NCBI RefSeq assembly: GCF_014650895.1
Contig: NZ_BMVV01000015.1
Location: 62,001-126,000, forward strand
Reading direction: 5' to 3'
From: Streptomyces omiyaensis
GTDB taxonomy: Bacteria > Actinomycetota > Actinomycetes > Streptomycetales > Streptomycetaceae
DNA: 64,000 bases
Position numbers and translations under genes: made by a program. Shown piece after piece: positions 16,581-26,364 of the stretch. The notes under the pieces are model-generated. The model was not told the DNA's origin and did no database searches. It saw only the letters and a program-made list of their open reading frames with translations. The first letter of the stretch is position 1, and each line of letters opens with the position of its first letter.

Positions 16581-17867
16581 ATGGGAACCAGCGCACGTGA
16601 CCTCGCCGCCGCGACACCGGCGACCCGCGACCGCTACGTCGACCTGCTCCGGGTCGCCTCGCTCGCGGTCGTCGTGCTCGGGCACTGGCTGATGGCGGCC
16701 GTCACCACCGACGGCCGGGTCGGCAACCTGCTCGCCGTCGTGCCCGGCCTCCAGGTCCTGACCTGGGGCCTCCAGGTCATGCCGGTCTTCTTCTTCGTCG
16801 GCGGCTTCTCGCACGCCCTCGCCCACCGCTCCCGCCCCCGCTACGCGGCCTTCCTGCGCACCCGGCTCCAGCGCCTGCTGCGGCCCACCGCGGTCTTCAT
16901 CGGGGCGTGGGGCGCGCTCGCCCTCGCCGTGCAGCTGCTCGGCGCCGACGGGGGGCTGACCGGGGTGGCGCTGCGGCTCGTCACCCAGCCGCTCTGGTTC
17001 ATCGGCGTCTACCTGGCGATGGTGGCCCTCACCCCGCCGCTCCTGAAGGCCCACGGGCGGTACGGGTGGGGCGCCTTCCTCGCGCTCGCCGCGGGCGCGG
17101 CGCTGGTCGACGCGGCGCGGTTCGCGGCCGGGGTGCCGTACGTCGAGTTCCTGAACTTCGCCCTCGTCTGGCTGGCGGTCCACCAGCTCGGCTTCCTGCG
17201 CGCCGACGGCATGATCCGCCGCCCGGCGGTCCTCGCGGGCGCCGGCCTGCTCGGCGCCGCCGCGCTCGTCGCCCTCGGGCCGTATCCGCTGTCCATGGTC
17301 GGCATGCCCGGCGAGAAGGTCTCCAACATGGCGCCGCCCACGCTCGCCCTGCTCTGCCACGGCCTGTGGCTGGTCGGCGCGGTCGAGCTCCTGAAGGGCC
17401 CGGGCGCCCGCTTCACGGCCCGCGCCCGGGTGTGGCGCGGGGTCGTCGCCGCGAACGGCATCGCGATGACCGCGTTCCTGTGGCACCTGACCGCGATGCT
17501 CGGCGTGTACGGGGCGCTGCTCGCCGCCGGCGTCCGCCTCCCGGAGCCCGCGACGGGCGCCTGGTGGGCACAGGTCCCGCTGCGGATCGCCGCCGCGGCG
17601 GCCCTGACGGCGCTGCTCGTCGCCGTCTTCCGCCGCTTCGAGCACCCCGTGCCCGCCGCCCCGGCGACCGGCACCGGCGGACCGGCCGCGGCGCTCGGCA
17701 TCACCCTGGCGCTGCTCGGCGTCCTCGGCCTGTCGATGACCGGCTTCGGCGGCCTCCTGGAGGGCCGGACGGCGACGCTGATCGCGCTTCCGGTGACCGC
17801 CCCGGCCGCCGTCGCGATGGCCCTCGCGGGCTGGTTCCTGGTGGAACGGGCCGGCCGCGGGAACTAG
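16581..17867 (+). CDS. Membrane acyltransferase (acyltransferase-3 family)
   Basis: A 428-aa protein with ten or more hydrophobic segments. The N-terminal RDRYVDLLRVASLAVVVLGHW carries the conserved R..DLLR and the active-site His of acyltransferase-3 proteins. FFFVGGFSHALAHRSRPRYAAFLRTRLQRLLRP is another family signature. These enzymes O-acylate sugars or cell-surface and secondary-metabolite acceptors; the acceptor here is unknown. The ATG 16581 lacks a clear ribosome site. The stop codon TAG (17865-17867) lies inside the CTAG end of an inserted inverted-repeat element, so insertion did not alter the protein. Confidence 0.85.
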   Translation: MGTSARDLAAATPATRDRYVDLLRVASLAVVVLGHWLMAAVTTDGRVGNLLAVVPGLQVLTWGLQVMPVFFFVGGFSHALAHRSRPRYAAFLRTRLQRLLRPTAVFIGAWGALALAVQLLGADGGLTGVALRLVTQPLWFIGVYLAMVALTPPLLKAHGRYGWGAFLALAAGAALVDAARFAAGVPYVEFLNFALVWLAVHQLGFLRADGMIRRPAVLAGAGLLGAAALVALGPYPLSMVGMPGEKVSNMAPPTLALLCHGLWLVGAVELLKGPGARFTARARVWRGVVAANGIAMTAFLWHLTAMLGVYGALLAAGVRLPEPATGAWWAQVPLRIAAAAALTALLVAVFRRFEHPVPAAPATGTGGPAAALGITLALLGVLGLSMTGFGGLLEGRTATLIALPVTAPAAVAMALAGWFLVERAGRGN

Positions 17868-18104
17868 GGCCTGTCCGACCCTTCCCGTCGGGTCCGGCCC
17901 GCCCGGCGCGCACTCCCCCGTAGCCCTTCGGGCGCGGGAGGTGCCCCCGTGCCGCACGGCCGGGGCGCCCGAGTAGCTCCTTCCCCGAGCTCTCGGCTTC
18001 GCTCGAGCGGGGGAGACCCCGACCGAGGGCGCCCCGGCCGCACGCCGATCGCACGCACCGGACGACCCGGCCTGATCCGACGCCCATGGTCAGACAGGCC
18101 CTAG
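17864..18104. mobile_element. MITE-like inverted-repeat element, copy 1 (241 bp)
   Basis: The left end CTAGGGCCTGTCCGACC (17864-17880) is the complement, with one mismatch, of the right end GGTCAGACAGGCCCTAG (18088-18104). It carries no transposase. The interior is nearly identical to the copy at 61503-61704, apart from an extra block here near 17980-18030 and a few substitutions. Both outer ends are CTAG, consistent with duplication of a 4-bp CTAG target as made by some IS5-family transposases (inference). The left CTAG supplies the stop of the acyltransferase and the right CTAG supplies the minus-strand stop of the TetR remnant. Confidence 0.85.
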
Positions 18105-18394
18105 GGGACGTCCCGCCGGTGCGCGAGGGTGGCCGCGAAGCCGTCCAGGACGGCCCGCAGGCCGAAGTCGAAGGTGCTGTCGGGCGCCGCGGCGCCCAGG
18201 GCGCTGCCGAGGACGAAGACGAGGACGGTGGCGGCGGCCCGGTCGGCGTCGGCGGGCGCGAAACCGGCCCGCTCGTACAGGGCGAGGCCGTGGTCGTCGA
18301 AGCGGGACTTCCCGGGGCCGTAGAGCAGGTGGCTGCCGAACGCCTGCCCGAGCCACGGGTGCCGGGTGGGCATCGCGTGCGTGCCGCCCGCCAT
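18101..18394 (-). pseudogene. TetR-family regulator remnant, ligand-binding part only
   Basis: A 97-codon ORF that reads like the last part of a TetR regulator with a TetR_C all-alpha ligand domain: HPWLGQAFGSHLLYGPGKSRFDDHGLALYERAGFAPADAD, then ATVLVFVLGSALG, then FDFGLRAVLDGFAATLA. The N-terminal helix-turn-helix and the first half of the protein are missing; upstream DNA on this strand is repetitive GC-rich sequence without HTH coding. It is most likely a decayed gene. Its TAG stop is provided by the right CTAG of the adjacent mobile element. Confidence 0.65.
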
Positions 18395-18441
18395 GGCCGG
18401 ACCCTATGTGAACCGAGCGCGTGAACGGCCGCGCGATCCCG

Positions 18442-18494
18442 CCGGACGGCCACGGGGACGCCCGCCGGGACGGCCCCGGACGGCCACGGGGACG
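18442..18494. repeat. Two 19-bp direct repeats upstream of the ABC-F gene
   Basis: CCGGACGGCCACGGGGACG occurs at 18442-18460 and 18476-18494 (period 34). The region is non-coding, very GC-rich, and fills the space where the N-terminal part of the TetR remnant would be expected. Confidence 0.6.
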
Positions 18495-18621
18495 ACCGCC
18501 CGCGCGGCCGGACGCCCCCCCGGAGCGCCCGAAGGGCCCGGGGGGCCCGCCCGAGCGCCCCGGCGGCGGTGCCGGGCGACGTACCCTGGGACGTCGATCG
18601 CAAGCCCCGTACAGGAGTGAA

Positions 18622-20427
<1,806 letters not shown>

Positions 20428-20440
20428 CGACGGCATCACG

Positions 20441-20483
20441 GACCGGTCCTCCCTTGGGCACAAGGGATGGACCGGTCGCTTTT
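20441..20483 (+). terminator. Rho-independent terminator after the ABC-F gene
   Basis: GACCGGTCC and CCCTTG pair with CAAGGGAT and GGACCGGTC to give a 15- to 16-bp stem with one bulge and a 4-nt loop (20441-20477). A TTTT run follows at 20480. Confidence 0.8.
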
Positions 20484-20540
20484 GCGCCACCGGGTGAGTG
20501 GTAGAAAGAAAACCCGCTCACAGCCAAGGGGGAAGCGCTG

Positions 20541-22391
20541 ATGACCCAGCCGCCCAGCAACCAGCCGCCGGGGGGCTTCGGAGCTCCCCAGGATCCGGGC
20601 CAGGGCGGCGTGCCGCCGCAGATGCCGGCCCAGCCGCCGCAGATGCCGCCGGTCCCGCCGCAGGCCCCGGGCCAGGCGCCCGCCCAGCCGCCGACCGCTC
20701 CGGCCCAGCCCGCCGCCCAGCCCGGTTACGGCCACCCGCAGCAGGCCCCGCAGCCCGGCCCGTACGGCTACCCGCAGCAGCCGGGGCAGCCCGGCCCCTA
20801 CGGGCAGCAGCAGCCGGGACCGTACGGCCAGCAGCCCGGACCCTACGGGCAGCCGACCAGTCCCTACGGCCACCCGGGCCAGCCGCAGCCGGGCTACCCG
20901 GCGCCGCCCGCCCCGCCCGGCGGTTCCGGCGGCGGCCCCTTCAAGGGCCGCACCGGTGTCGTCGCGGCCGTCGCGGCGGCGGTCGTCGTCATCGCGGGCG
21001 TCACCACGTGGGCGGTCGTCGGCAAGGGCGACGACGAGAAGCCGACGGTCGCCCAGTCGCCGTCCACCGGCTCCAGTGCCTCCACGGCTCCCGAGCCGTC
21101 CGACTCCGTCGACCAGGGCGACGGCTCCGGCGACGGAGACAAGGGCGGCGAGGACGACCTCAACGCGGCCCGCCAGGACGGCGAGGCGAAGGTCAACTTC
21201 CTCACCACCAACGACGTCGACCTGCCCCGCAACGGCTCCGAGGTCTTCGGCCCCTGGATCGTCGGCGACACGGTGATCAAGGGCATGTACAAGGGAGTCT
21301 CCGGCTACAGCCTCGCCGACGGCGCCAAGAAGTGGCAGGTCGACCTGCCGTTCAAGCTGTGCGCGGCCCCGGCCCGGCCCGGCGCCGGCGGCCTGATGGT
21401 CTTCGGGTACGAGGAGAACGCCAAGGACGGCGCCAAGTGCTCGATGCTCCAGCAGATCGACCTCAAGACCGGCAAGGCGGGCTGGAAGAAGGCCGTCCCG
21501 AAGCCGACCGGCCTCTTCGCCTTCTCCGACAACACCCTCGCCATCGGCGGCAACACGGTCACCGCGGCCGGCAGCAGCAGCGCCTACGGCTTCTCCCTCA
21601 CCGACGGGCGCCAGGTCTTCACCGGCCCCACCGGTGACTGCAAGCCGTACGCGTACGCCGGCGACGCCACCAAGCTGATCGCCGCCAACCAGTGCCGCAC
21701 CGCCGACGCGAGCAAGGAGCAGCACACGGTCAGCGAGGTCGACCCGAACACGGGCAAGCCCAAGTGGACCTACCGGCTGGCCGCCACCTGGGAGGTCGAC
21801 AAGGTCTACTCCGTGAACCCGCTCGTCGTCTCGGCCTTCCAGCGCGAGCAGAAGAAGTGGTCGGTCGTCGCGCTCAACCCGAACGGCACCGTGCGCTCCC
21901 AGATCCAGGGCGGCGCCACCGACAAGTTCGCCCCGAGCTGCGGCGGCGGCTTCGTCATCTTCGGCCGCAACCTGGAGGGCTGCACCGGTGTCGCCGCCGC
22001 CGGCGACACCTTCTACATGTCGACCGACACCTCCTACGGCACCTCCAACGAGGTCGTCGCCTTCGATCTCAAGACCGGCAAGCCCAAGTGGCGTTCGAAG
22101 GCTCCCGACGAGCAGCAGATGACGCCGCTGGGCATGGAGGGCGGCGAGGTCCTGGTCTACGTCTCGCCCAAGTACGACAAGGGCGGCGCGGTCGCGACGA
22201 TCGCCCCGGCCGGCGGCGCGCCGAAGATCCTCCTCAAGCACCCGGTCTCGGTCGCGCAGATCGAGAGCAGCTTCTTCAGCGCGGGCTACGCCTACGGCAA
22301 CGGCACGTTCGTGGTGGCGGCGGGCCGCGTCTCCGCGCCCAGCGACGCCGAGGAGAAGCAGACCAAGACGATGATGGGCTTCAGCAAGTGA
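20541..22391 (+). CDS. PQQ-like beta-propeller membrane protein, paralogue A
   Basis: A 616-aa protein. Residues 1-130 are a cytoplasmic Pro/Gln/Gly-rich tail with PGPYG(Q) repeats, then one membrane helix (about 140-158, GVVAAVAAAVVVIAGVTTWAVV), a Ser/Asp/Gly spacer, and an extracellular PQQ-type propeller of about 400 residues. Blades contain the DLKTGKxxWxx pattern (DLKTGKAGWKKAVPKP, DPNTGKPKWTYRL, DLKTGKPKWRSKAP). The propeller has paired cysteines, consistent with an oxidised extracytoplasmic domain. Likely an envelope or signalling scaffold; function unknown. ATG 20541 after AAGGGGGAA. Followed 13 nt later by a paralogue. Confidence 0.85.
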   Translation: MTQPPSNQPPGGFGAPQDPGQGGVPPQMPAQPPQMPPVPPQAPGQAPAQPPTAPAQPAAQPGYGHPQQAPQPGPYGYPQQPGQPGPYGQQQPGPYGQQPGPYGQPTSPYGHPGQPQPGYPAPPAPPGGSGGGPFKGRTGVVAAVAAAVVVIAGVTTWAVVGKGDDEKPTVAQSPSTGSSASTAPEPSDSVDQGDGSGDGDKGGEDDLNAARQDGEAKVNFLTTNDVDLPRNGSEVFGPWIVGDTVIKGMYKGVSGYSLADGAKKWQVDLPFKLCAAPARPGAGGLMVFGYEENAKDGAKCSMLQQIDLKTGKAGWKKAVPKPTGLFAFSDNTLAIGGNTVTAAGSSSAYGFSLTDGRQVFTGPTGDCKPYAYAGDATKLIAANQCRTADASKEQHTVSEVDPNTGKPKWTYRLAATWEVDKVYSVNPLVVSAFQREQKKWSVVALNPNGTVRSQIQGGATDKFAPSCGGGFVIFGRNLEGCTGVAAAGDTFYMSTDTSYGTSNEVVAFDLKTGKPKWRSKAPDEQQMTPLGMEGGEVLVYVSPKYDKGGAVATIAPAGGAPKILLKHPVSVAQIESSFFSAGYAYGNGTFVVAAGRVSAPSDAEEKQTKTMMGFSK

Positions 22392-22404
22392 GGTACGCGG
22401 ACCG

Positions 22405-24285
22405 ATGACCCAGCCACCCCCGCCGCCGAACCAGCCGCCGGGCCCGCCGCCGAACCAGCCTCCCGGCGGCCACCCGCCGCAGGGCGGCTTCGGCGCCCCG
22501 CAGGACCCGGCCCCCGGCCAGGGCGGCTTCGGCGCGCCGACGCCCCCGCCCCCGCAGGGGCAGCCCGGCTACGGCTACCCGGAGCAGCAGCCGCAGCCCG
22601 GCTACGGCTACCCGCAGGCACCGCAGCCCCAGCCCGGCTACGGCTACCCGGAACAGCCGCCGCAGCCCGGCTACGGCTACCCGGACCAGCAGCACCAGCA
22701 GCCGGTGCCCCCGCCGTACGGCTACCCGGCCCCGCCCCAGCAGCCGTACGGCTACCCGACCGCCCCGCAGCAGCAGGTCCCGTCCCCCGGGCCGGGCGGC
22801 GGGAAGAAGCTGTCGGCGCAGGCGCAGATCGTCATCGCGGCGGTCGTGGCCGTCGCCCTGATCGTCGGCGGCGGCATCTGGTACGCCAACTCCGGCTCGG
22901 ACACCCCGCCGGACGCCAAGCCCACCGGCGGCACCAGCCAGTCCCCGAACGGCGGCGGTGACGCCGCCGGCGGCTCCGGCGGCGGCAACGGCCTCGGCGG
23001 CAACGGCAAGGAGAAGCCGGGCGCGAAGACCGGGGCCCGCCTCGCCTTCCGCGTCGACGTGCCGAAGGTGCCGGACACCACGCCCGTCGACGGCTCCTGG
23101 CTCACCGACACGACGTACGTGAAGTCGGGCGTCGACTCGATCGTCGGCTACGACATCGACAAGGGCACGGTCTCCTGGACCCTCCCGCTGGCCGGCCAGG
23201 TCTGCGGCGCCTCCCGGCACATGACCGCCGACCACAAGGTGCCGATCCTCTTCGAGGAGTCCAAGCGCGTCGCGCCCCGCTACTACCAGAGCTGCAACCA
23301 GGTCGGCATGGTCGACCTGAACACCGGCAAACTGCTCTGGTCCGCCTCGGTCGGCGCCGGCGGCGACGAGAAGGCCCGCTTCAGCGAGGTGACGCTCGGC
23401 GGCGGGACCGTGGCCGCCGGCGGCACCGGCGGCGGCGCGGCCTTCGACGCGGCCACCGGCAAGGTCCGCTGGAAGCCGCAGTCCAACGACCAGAACTGCT
23501 ACGACATGGGCTACGGCGGCGGCGCCGGCCTCGTCGCGGTCCGCAAGTGCGGCAGGTACGGCGCCGAGACCGTCCTCGTCCAGAACCTGGACCCGGTCTC
23601 GGGCAAGCCGCTCTCGGAGTACAAGATGCCGACCGGCGTGAAGTACGCGTCGGTCGTCTCGACCAAGCCGCTGGTCGTCGCGGCCAACGTCGGCGACGCC
23701 GCCGACGACGGCAGCAGCATCTCGGACTTCTTCTCGATCGACGAGAAGACCGGGAAGCTCCGCACCAAGATCGCGGCCAGTGCCGACCGCTACGGTGCCG
23801 AGTGCGGCGCCACCTCGGTGGAGGAGTGCCGGCAGGTCCTCGTCGGCGACGACCGGCTCTACGTGCCGACCGAGGAGCACGAGGGCTCCACCGGCGAGTA
23901 CAGCGACAAGACGAACGAGATCATCGCGTTCGACCTCGCCACCGGCCGGACCGCGCCCGAGAAGGCCGACGCGGGCGACGGGTACACGCTGATGCCGCTG
24001 CGCATGGACGGCGGCGACATCATCGCGTACAAGGTGGGCCCGTACGACAAGGGCGGGCAGATCGTCTCCGTCAACGCGGGCACGATGAAGGAGACCCTGC
24101 TCATGGAGACCCCGTCGGACAAGGGGAACCGTGACATCGTGAGCAGCTTCTCGATCACGGGCGCGGAACTCCTCTACGCCGACGGCCGGTTCTTCATCTC
24201 GGCCACCTACGCGAACAAGCCCCGGGAGTCCGACGGCTCCCTGGGCAAGAAGTACCACGCGGTGTCCTACACCACGAAGGACTGA
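22405..24285 (+). CDS. PQQ-like beta-propeller membrane protein, paralogue B
   Basis: A 626-aa tandem paralogue of the upstream gene. It has the same layout: MTQPP start, a Pro/Gln/Tyr-rich cytoplasmic tail with repeated QPGYGYP units (about 50-125), one membrane helix (about 140-160, IVIAAVVAVALIVGGGIWYA), a Gly/Asn-rich spacer, then a propeller with DLNTGKLLWSASV and DAATGKVRWKPQ blades. Both start with the same six-residue motif but differ in the repeat unit. Co-transcription is likely from the 13-nt spacing. A strong terminator follows. No enzymatic residues are recognised. Confidence 0.85.
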   Translation: MTQPPPPPNQPPGPPPNQPPGGHPPQGGFGAPQDPAPGQGGFGAPTPPPPQGQPGYGYPEQQPQPGYGYPQAPQPQPGYGYPEQPPQPGYGYPDQQHQQPVPPPYGYPAPPQQPYGYPTAPQQQVPSPGPGGGKKLSAQAQIVIAAVVAVALIVGGGIWYANSGSDTPPDAKPTGGTSQSPNGGGDAAGGSGGGNGLGGNGKEKPGAKTGARLAFRVDVPKVPDTTPVDGSWLTDTTYVKSGVDSIVGYDIDKGTVSWTLPLAGQVCGASRHMTADHKVPILFEESKRVAPRYYQSCNQVGMVDLNTGKLLWSASVGAGGDEKARFSEVTLGGGTVAAGGTGGGAAFDAATGKVRWKPQSNDQNCYDMGYGGGAGLVAVRKCGRYGAETVLVQNLDPVSGKPLSEYKMPTGVKYASVVSTKPLVVAANVGDAADDGSSISDFFSIDEKTGKLRTKIAASADRYGAECGATSVEECRQVLVGDDRLYVPTEEHEGSTGEYSDKTNEIIAFDLATGRTAPEKADAGDGYTLMPLRMDGGDIIAYKVGPYDKGGQIVSVNAGTMKETLLMETPSDKGNRDIVSSFSITGAELLYADGRFFISATYANKPRESDGSLGKKYHAVSYTTKD

Positions 24286-24300
24286 CCCCGCGGCCGCCGC

Positions 24301-24339
24301 GGGAAGGGCCTCCCCGGACGTTCCGGGGAGGCCCTTCCC
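24301..24339 (+). terminator. Perfect 18-bp hairpin after the PQQ-propeller pair
   Basis: GGGAAGGGCCTCCCCGGA (24301-24318), loop CGT, then the exact complement (24322-24339). It ends the two-gene unit and separates it from the response regulator downstream. Confidence 0.8.
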
Positions 24340-24455
24340 GCGTCCGTCCCCCGTTCGTGCCGCGGAGGTTGACGGGCCGTGGGGCGGGGGAGCGTGTAGC
24401 TTGCCGGGTCAGAGGTGCCGGGGGACGGCACGCCCGGGGGATGGGGGATGACGGG

Positions 24456-25139
24456 ATGGGCGTTCGGCTCGTGGTCGTGGACGACCACCGCCTGCTCGCG
24501 GAGGCGCTCGCCTCGGCACTCAAGCTGCGCGGGCACCGGGTGCTCGCGGCGGCCGCGCCGACGGCGGGGGCGGCGGAGGTCGTGGTGGGCCGGGCCCCGG
24601 AGGTCTGCCTCTTCGGCACGGCCTCGCCCGCCGCGCCCGGGGTCTTCGAGCCGGTCGCCCGGATCAAGCGGGAGCGTCCGCAGGTGGCCGTGGTGGTCCT
24701 CGGCCCGGTGCCGTCGCCCCGCGGGATCGCCGCGGCCTTCGCGGCCGGCGCGTCGGGGTACGTCCGGCACGACGAGCGGATCGAGGGCGTCGAGCGGGCG
24801 CTGCTGAAGGCGCGGGCGGGGGAGGCGGCGGTGGCCCCGCAGCTCCTCGCGGGGGCCTTCGCCGAGCTGCTGAACCCCGCCGCGCAGCCGGACGACGAGG
24901 CGCAGCGGCTGCTGCGGCTGCTGACCCACCGGGAGGTGGAGGTCCTGGTGCGGGTCGCGGAGGGCGAGGACACCCGGGGGATCGCGGCCGGGATGGGCAT
25001 CGCGTCGAGCACCGCCCGGACCCACGTGCAGCGGGTGCTGATGAAGCTGGGGGTCGGCTCGCGCCTGGAGGCGGCGGCCCTGGCGGCCCGCACGGGCCTC
25101 CTGGAGCGCGCGGTGCCGGTGCAGCGCACGCCCCGCTGA
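24456..25139 (+). CDS. Orphan LuxR-type response regulator with atypical receiver
   Basis: A 227-aa protein with a receiver-like domain (1-120) and a LuxR/NarL HTH (about 155-220, LTHREVEVLVRVAEGEDTRGIAAGMGIASSTARTHVQRVLMKLGV). The acidic pair DD (9-10) is present, but the phospho-acceptor position is Gly54 (PEVCLFGTAS instead of a VLLD-type motif), and the conserved Lys region reads SGYVRHDE. It is therefore unlikely to be switched by ordinary phosphotransfer. ATG 24456 has GGGGGA 7 nt upstream; ATG 24441 is also possible. No kinase gene is adjacent; it sits just before the gal operon. Confidence 0.85.
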   Translation: MGVRLVVVDDHRLLAEALASALKLRGHRVLAAAAPTAGAAEVVVGRAPEVCLFGTASPAAPGVFEPVARIKRERPQVAVVVLGPVPSPRGIAAAFAAGASGYVRHDERIEGVERALLKARAGEAAVAPQLLAGAFAELLNPAAQPDDEAQRLLRLLTHREVEVLVRVAEGEDTRGIAAGMGIASSTARTHVQRVLMKLGVGSRLEAAALAARTGLLERAVPVQRTPR

Positions 25140-25273
25140 ACCGGGGCGGGTCCCGCCGGGCCGCCGGCCGGTCCCCCCTCTCTCACGCACGCGCGCCCAT
25201 GCACCCGCGCACCCGCGCATCCCCTCGGACGAGGAGCGGTGCCGGGCCGCGCCATTGACTCCGATGTTCGGTT

Positions 25274-25295
25274 GTGGTTCTTTGTGCGTGGTTCT
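25274..25295 (+). promoter_or_regulatory. Direct repeats in the gal operon promoter region
   Basis: GTGGTTCT occurs at 25274-25281 and 25288-25295, 14 nt apart, in a GT-rich, unusually low-GC stretch 25-47 nt before galT. A TTGACT element lies at 25255-25260. Spaced direct repeats on one helix face suit a sugar-responsive regulator, for example of the DeoR type. The link is inference. Confidence 0.4.
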
Positions 25296-25320
25296 GTTTG
25301 ATCCCGCCCGGAGGGCACCC

Positions 25321-26364
25321 GTGAAGAAGACCGTCACCACGCTCGCCGACGGGCGCGAGCTCATCTACTACGACATGCGCGACGACGTCGTGCGCACCGC
25401 CGTCGACCCGCGCCCGCTCACCCCCGTCACCTCCCGCTCGGAGATCCGGTACGACGAGCTGACCGGTGACCACGTCGCCGTCGCCTCCCACCGGCAGAGC
25501 CGCACCCACCTCCCGCCGGCCGACGCCTGCCCGCTCTGCCCCGCCCGCGAGGGGCGCGAGAGCGAGGTCCCCGAAGAGGGTTACGAGGTCGTGGTCTTCG
25601 AGAACCGCTTCCCCTCCCTCTCCGGCGGCGTCGGGCGCTGCGAGGTCGTCTGCTTCACCGACGACCACACCGCCTCCTTCGCCGACCTCACCGAGGAGCG
25701 GGGCCGCCTCGTCCTCGACGCCTGGACCGACCGCACCGCCGCACTCTCCGCCCTCCCCGGCGTCGAGCAGGTCTACTGCTTCGAGAACCGGGGGCGGGAG
25801 ATCGGCGTCACGCTGCCCCACGCGCACGGCCAGATCTACGCCTTCCCGTACGTCACCCCCCGCACCGCCCTCACCCGGCGCCGGATCGACGAACACCGCC
25901 GGGCCACCGGCCGCAACCTCTTCGACGACCTCGTCGCCCGCGAACGCGCCGACGCCGAACGGGTGGTGCTGGAGGGCGAGCAGTGGATCGCCTTCGTCCC
26001 GTACGCCGCCCACTGGCCGTACGAGGTCCACCTCCACCCCACCCGGCGCGTGCCCGACCTGCTCGCGCTCGACGAGGCGGCCCGGGCGGAGTTCCCACAG
26101 GTCTATCTGGAACTCTTGAGGCGCTTCGACCGGATCTTCGGTCCGGCGGAGCCGCCCACGCCCTACATCGCCGCCTGGCACCAGGCGCCGTTCACGGACG
26201 CGCGGCGGGAGGACTTCGGACTGCACCTGGAACTGTTCACCGTCCGGCGCGCCTCCGACAAGCTGAAGTTCCTCGCCGGCACCGAGTCCGGCATGGGCGC
26301 TTTCATGAACGACATCCGGCCGGAGGACGCGGCCCGGCGCATCCGAGAGGTGGCAAGCGCATGA
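25321..26364 (+). CDS. galT: Galactose-1-phosphate uridylyltransferase
   Basis: A 347-aa enzyme of the Leloir pathway that exchanges UMP between UDP-glucose and galactose-1-phosphate. A zinc-type CPLCPAREG motif lies near the N-terminus, ENRFPSL follows, and the active-site block is LPHAHGQIYAFPY with the catalytic histidines. The C-terminal DFGLHLELFTVRR and KFLAGTESGMGAF are typical. The GTG at 25321 is chosen: GGAGGG lies 5 nt upstream and the N-terminus KKTVTTLADGRELIYYD is as expected. The TGA overlaps the galE ATG by 4 nt. Confidence 0.93.
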   Translation: MKKTVTTLADGRELIYYDMRDDVVRTAVDPRPLTPVTSRSEIRYDELTGDHVAVASHRQSRTHLPPADACPLCPAREGRESEVPEEGYEVVVFENRFPSLSGGVGRCEVVCFTDDHTASFADLTEERGRLVLDAWTDRTAALSALPGVEQVYCFENRGREIGVTLPHAHGQIYAFPYVTPRTALTRRRIDEHRRATGRNLFDDLVARERADAERVVLEGEQWIAFVPYAAHWPYEVHLHPTRRVPDLLALDEAARAEFPQVYLELLRRFDRIFGPAEPPTPYIAAWHQAPFTDARREDFGLHLELFTVRRASDKLKFLAGTESGMGAFMNDIRPEDAARRIREVASA

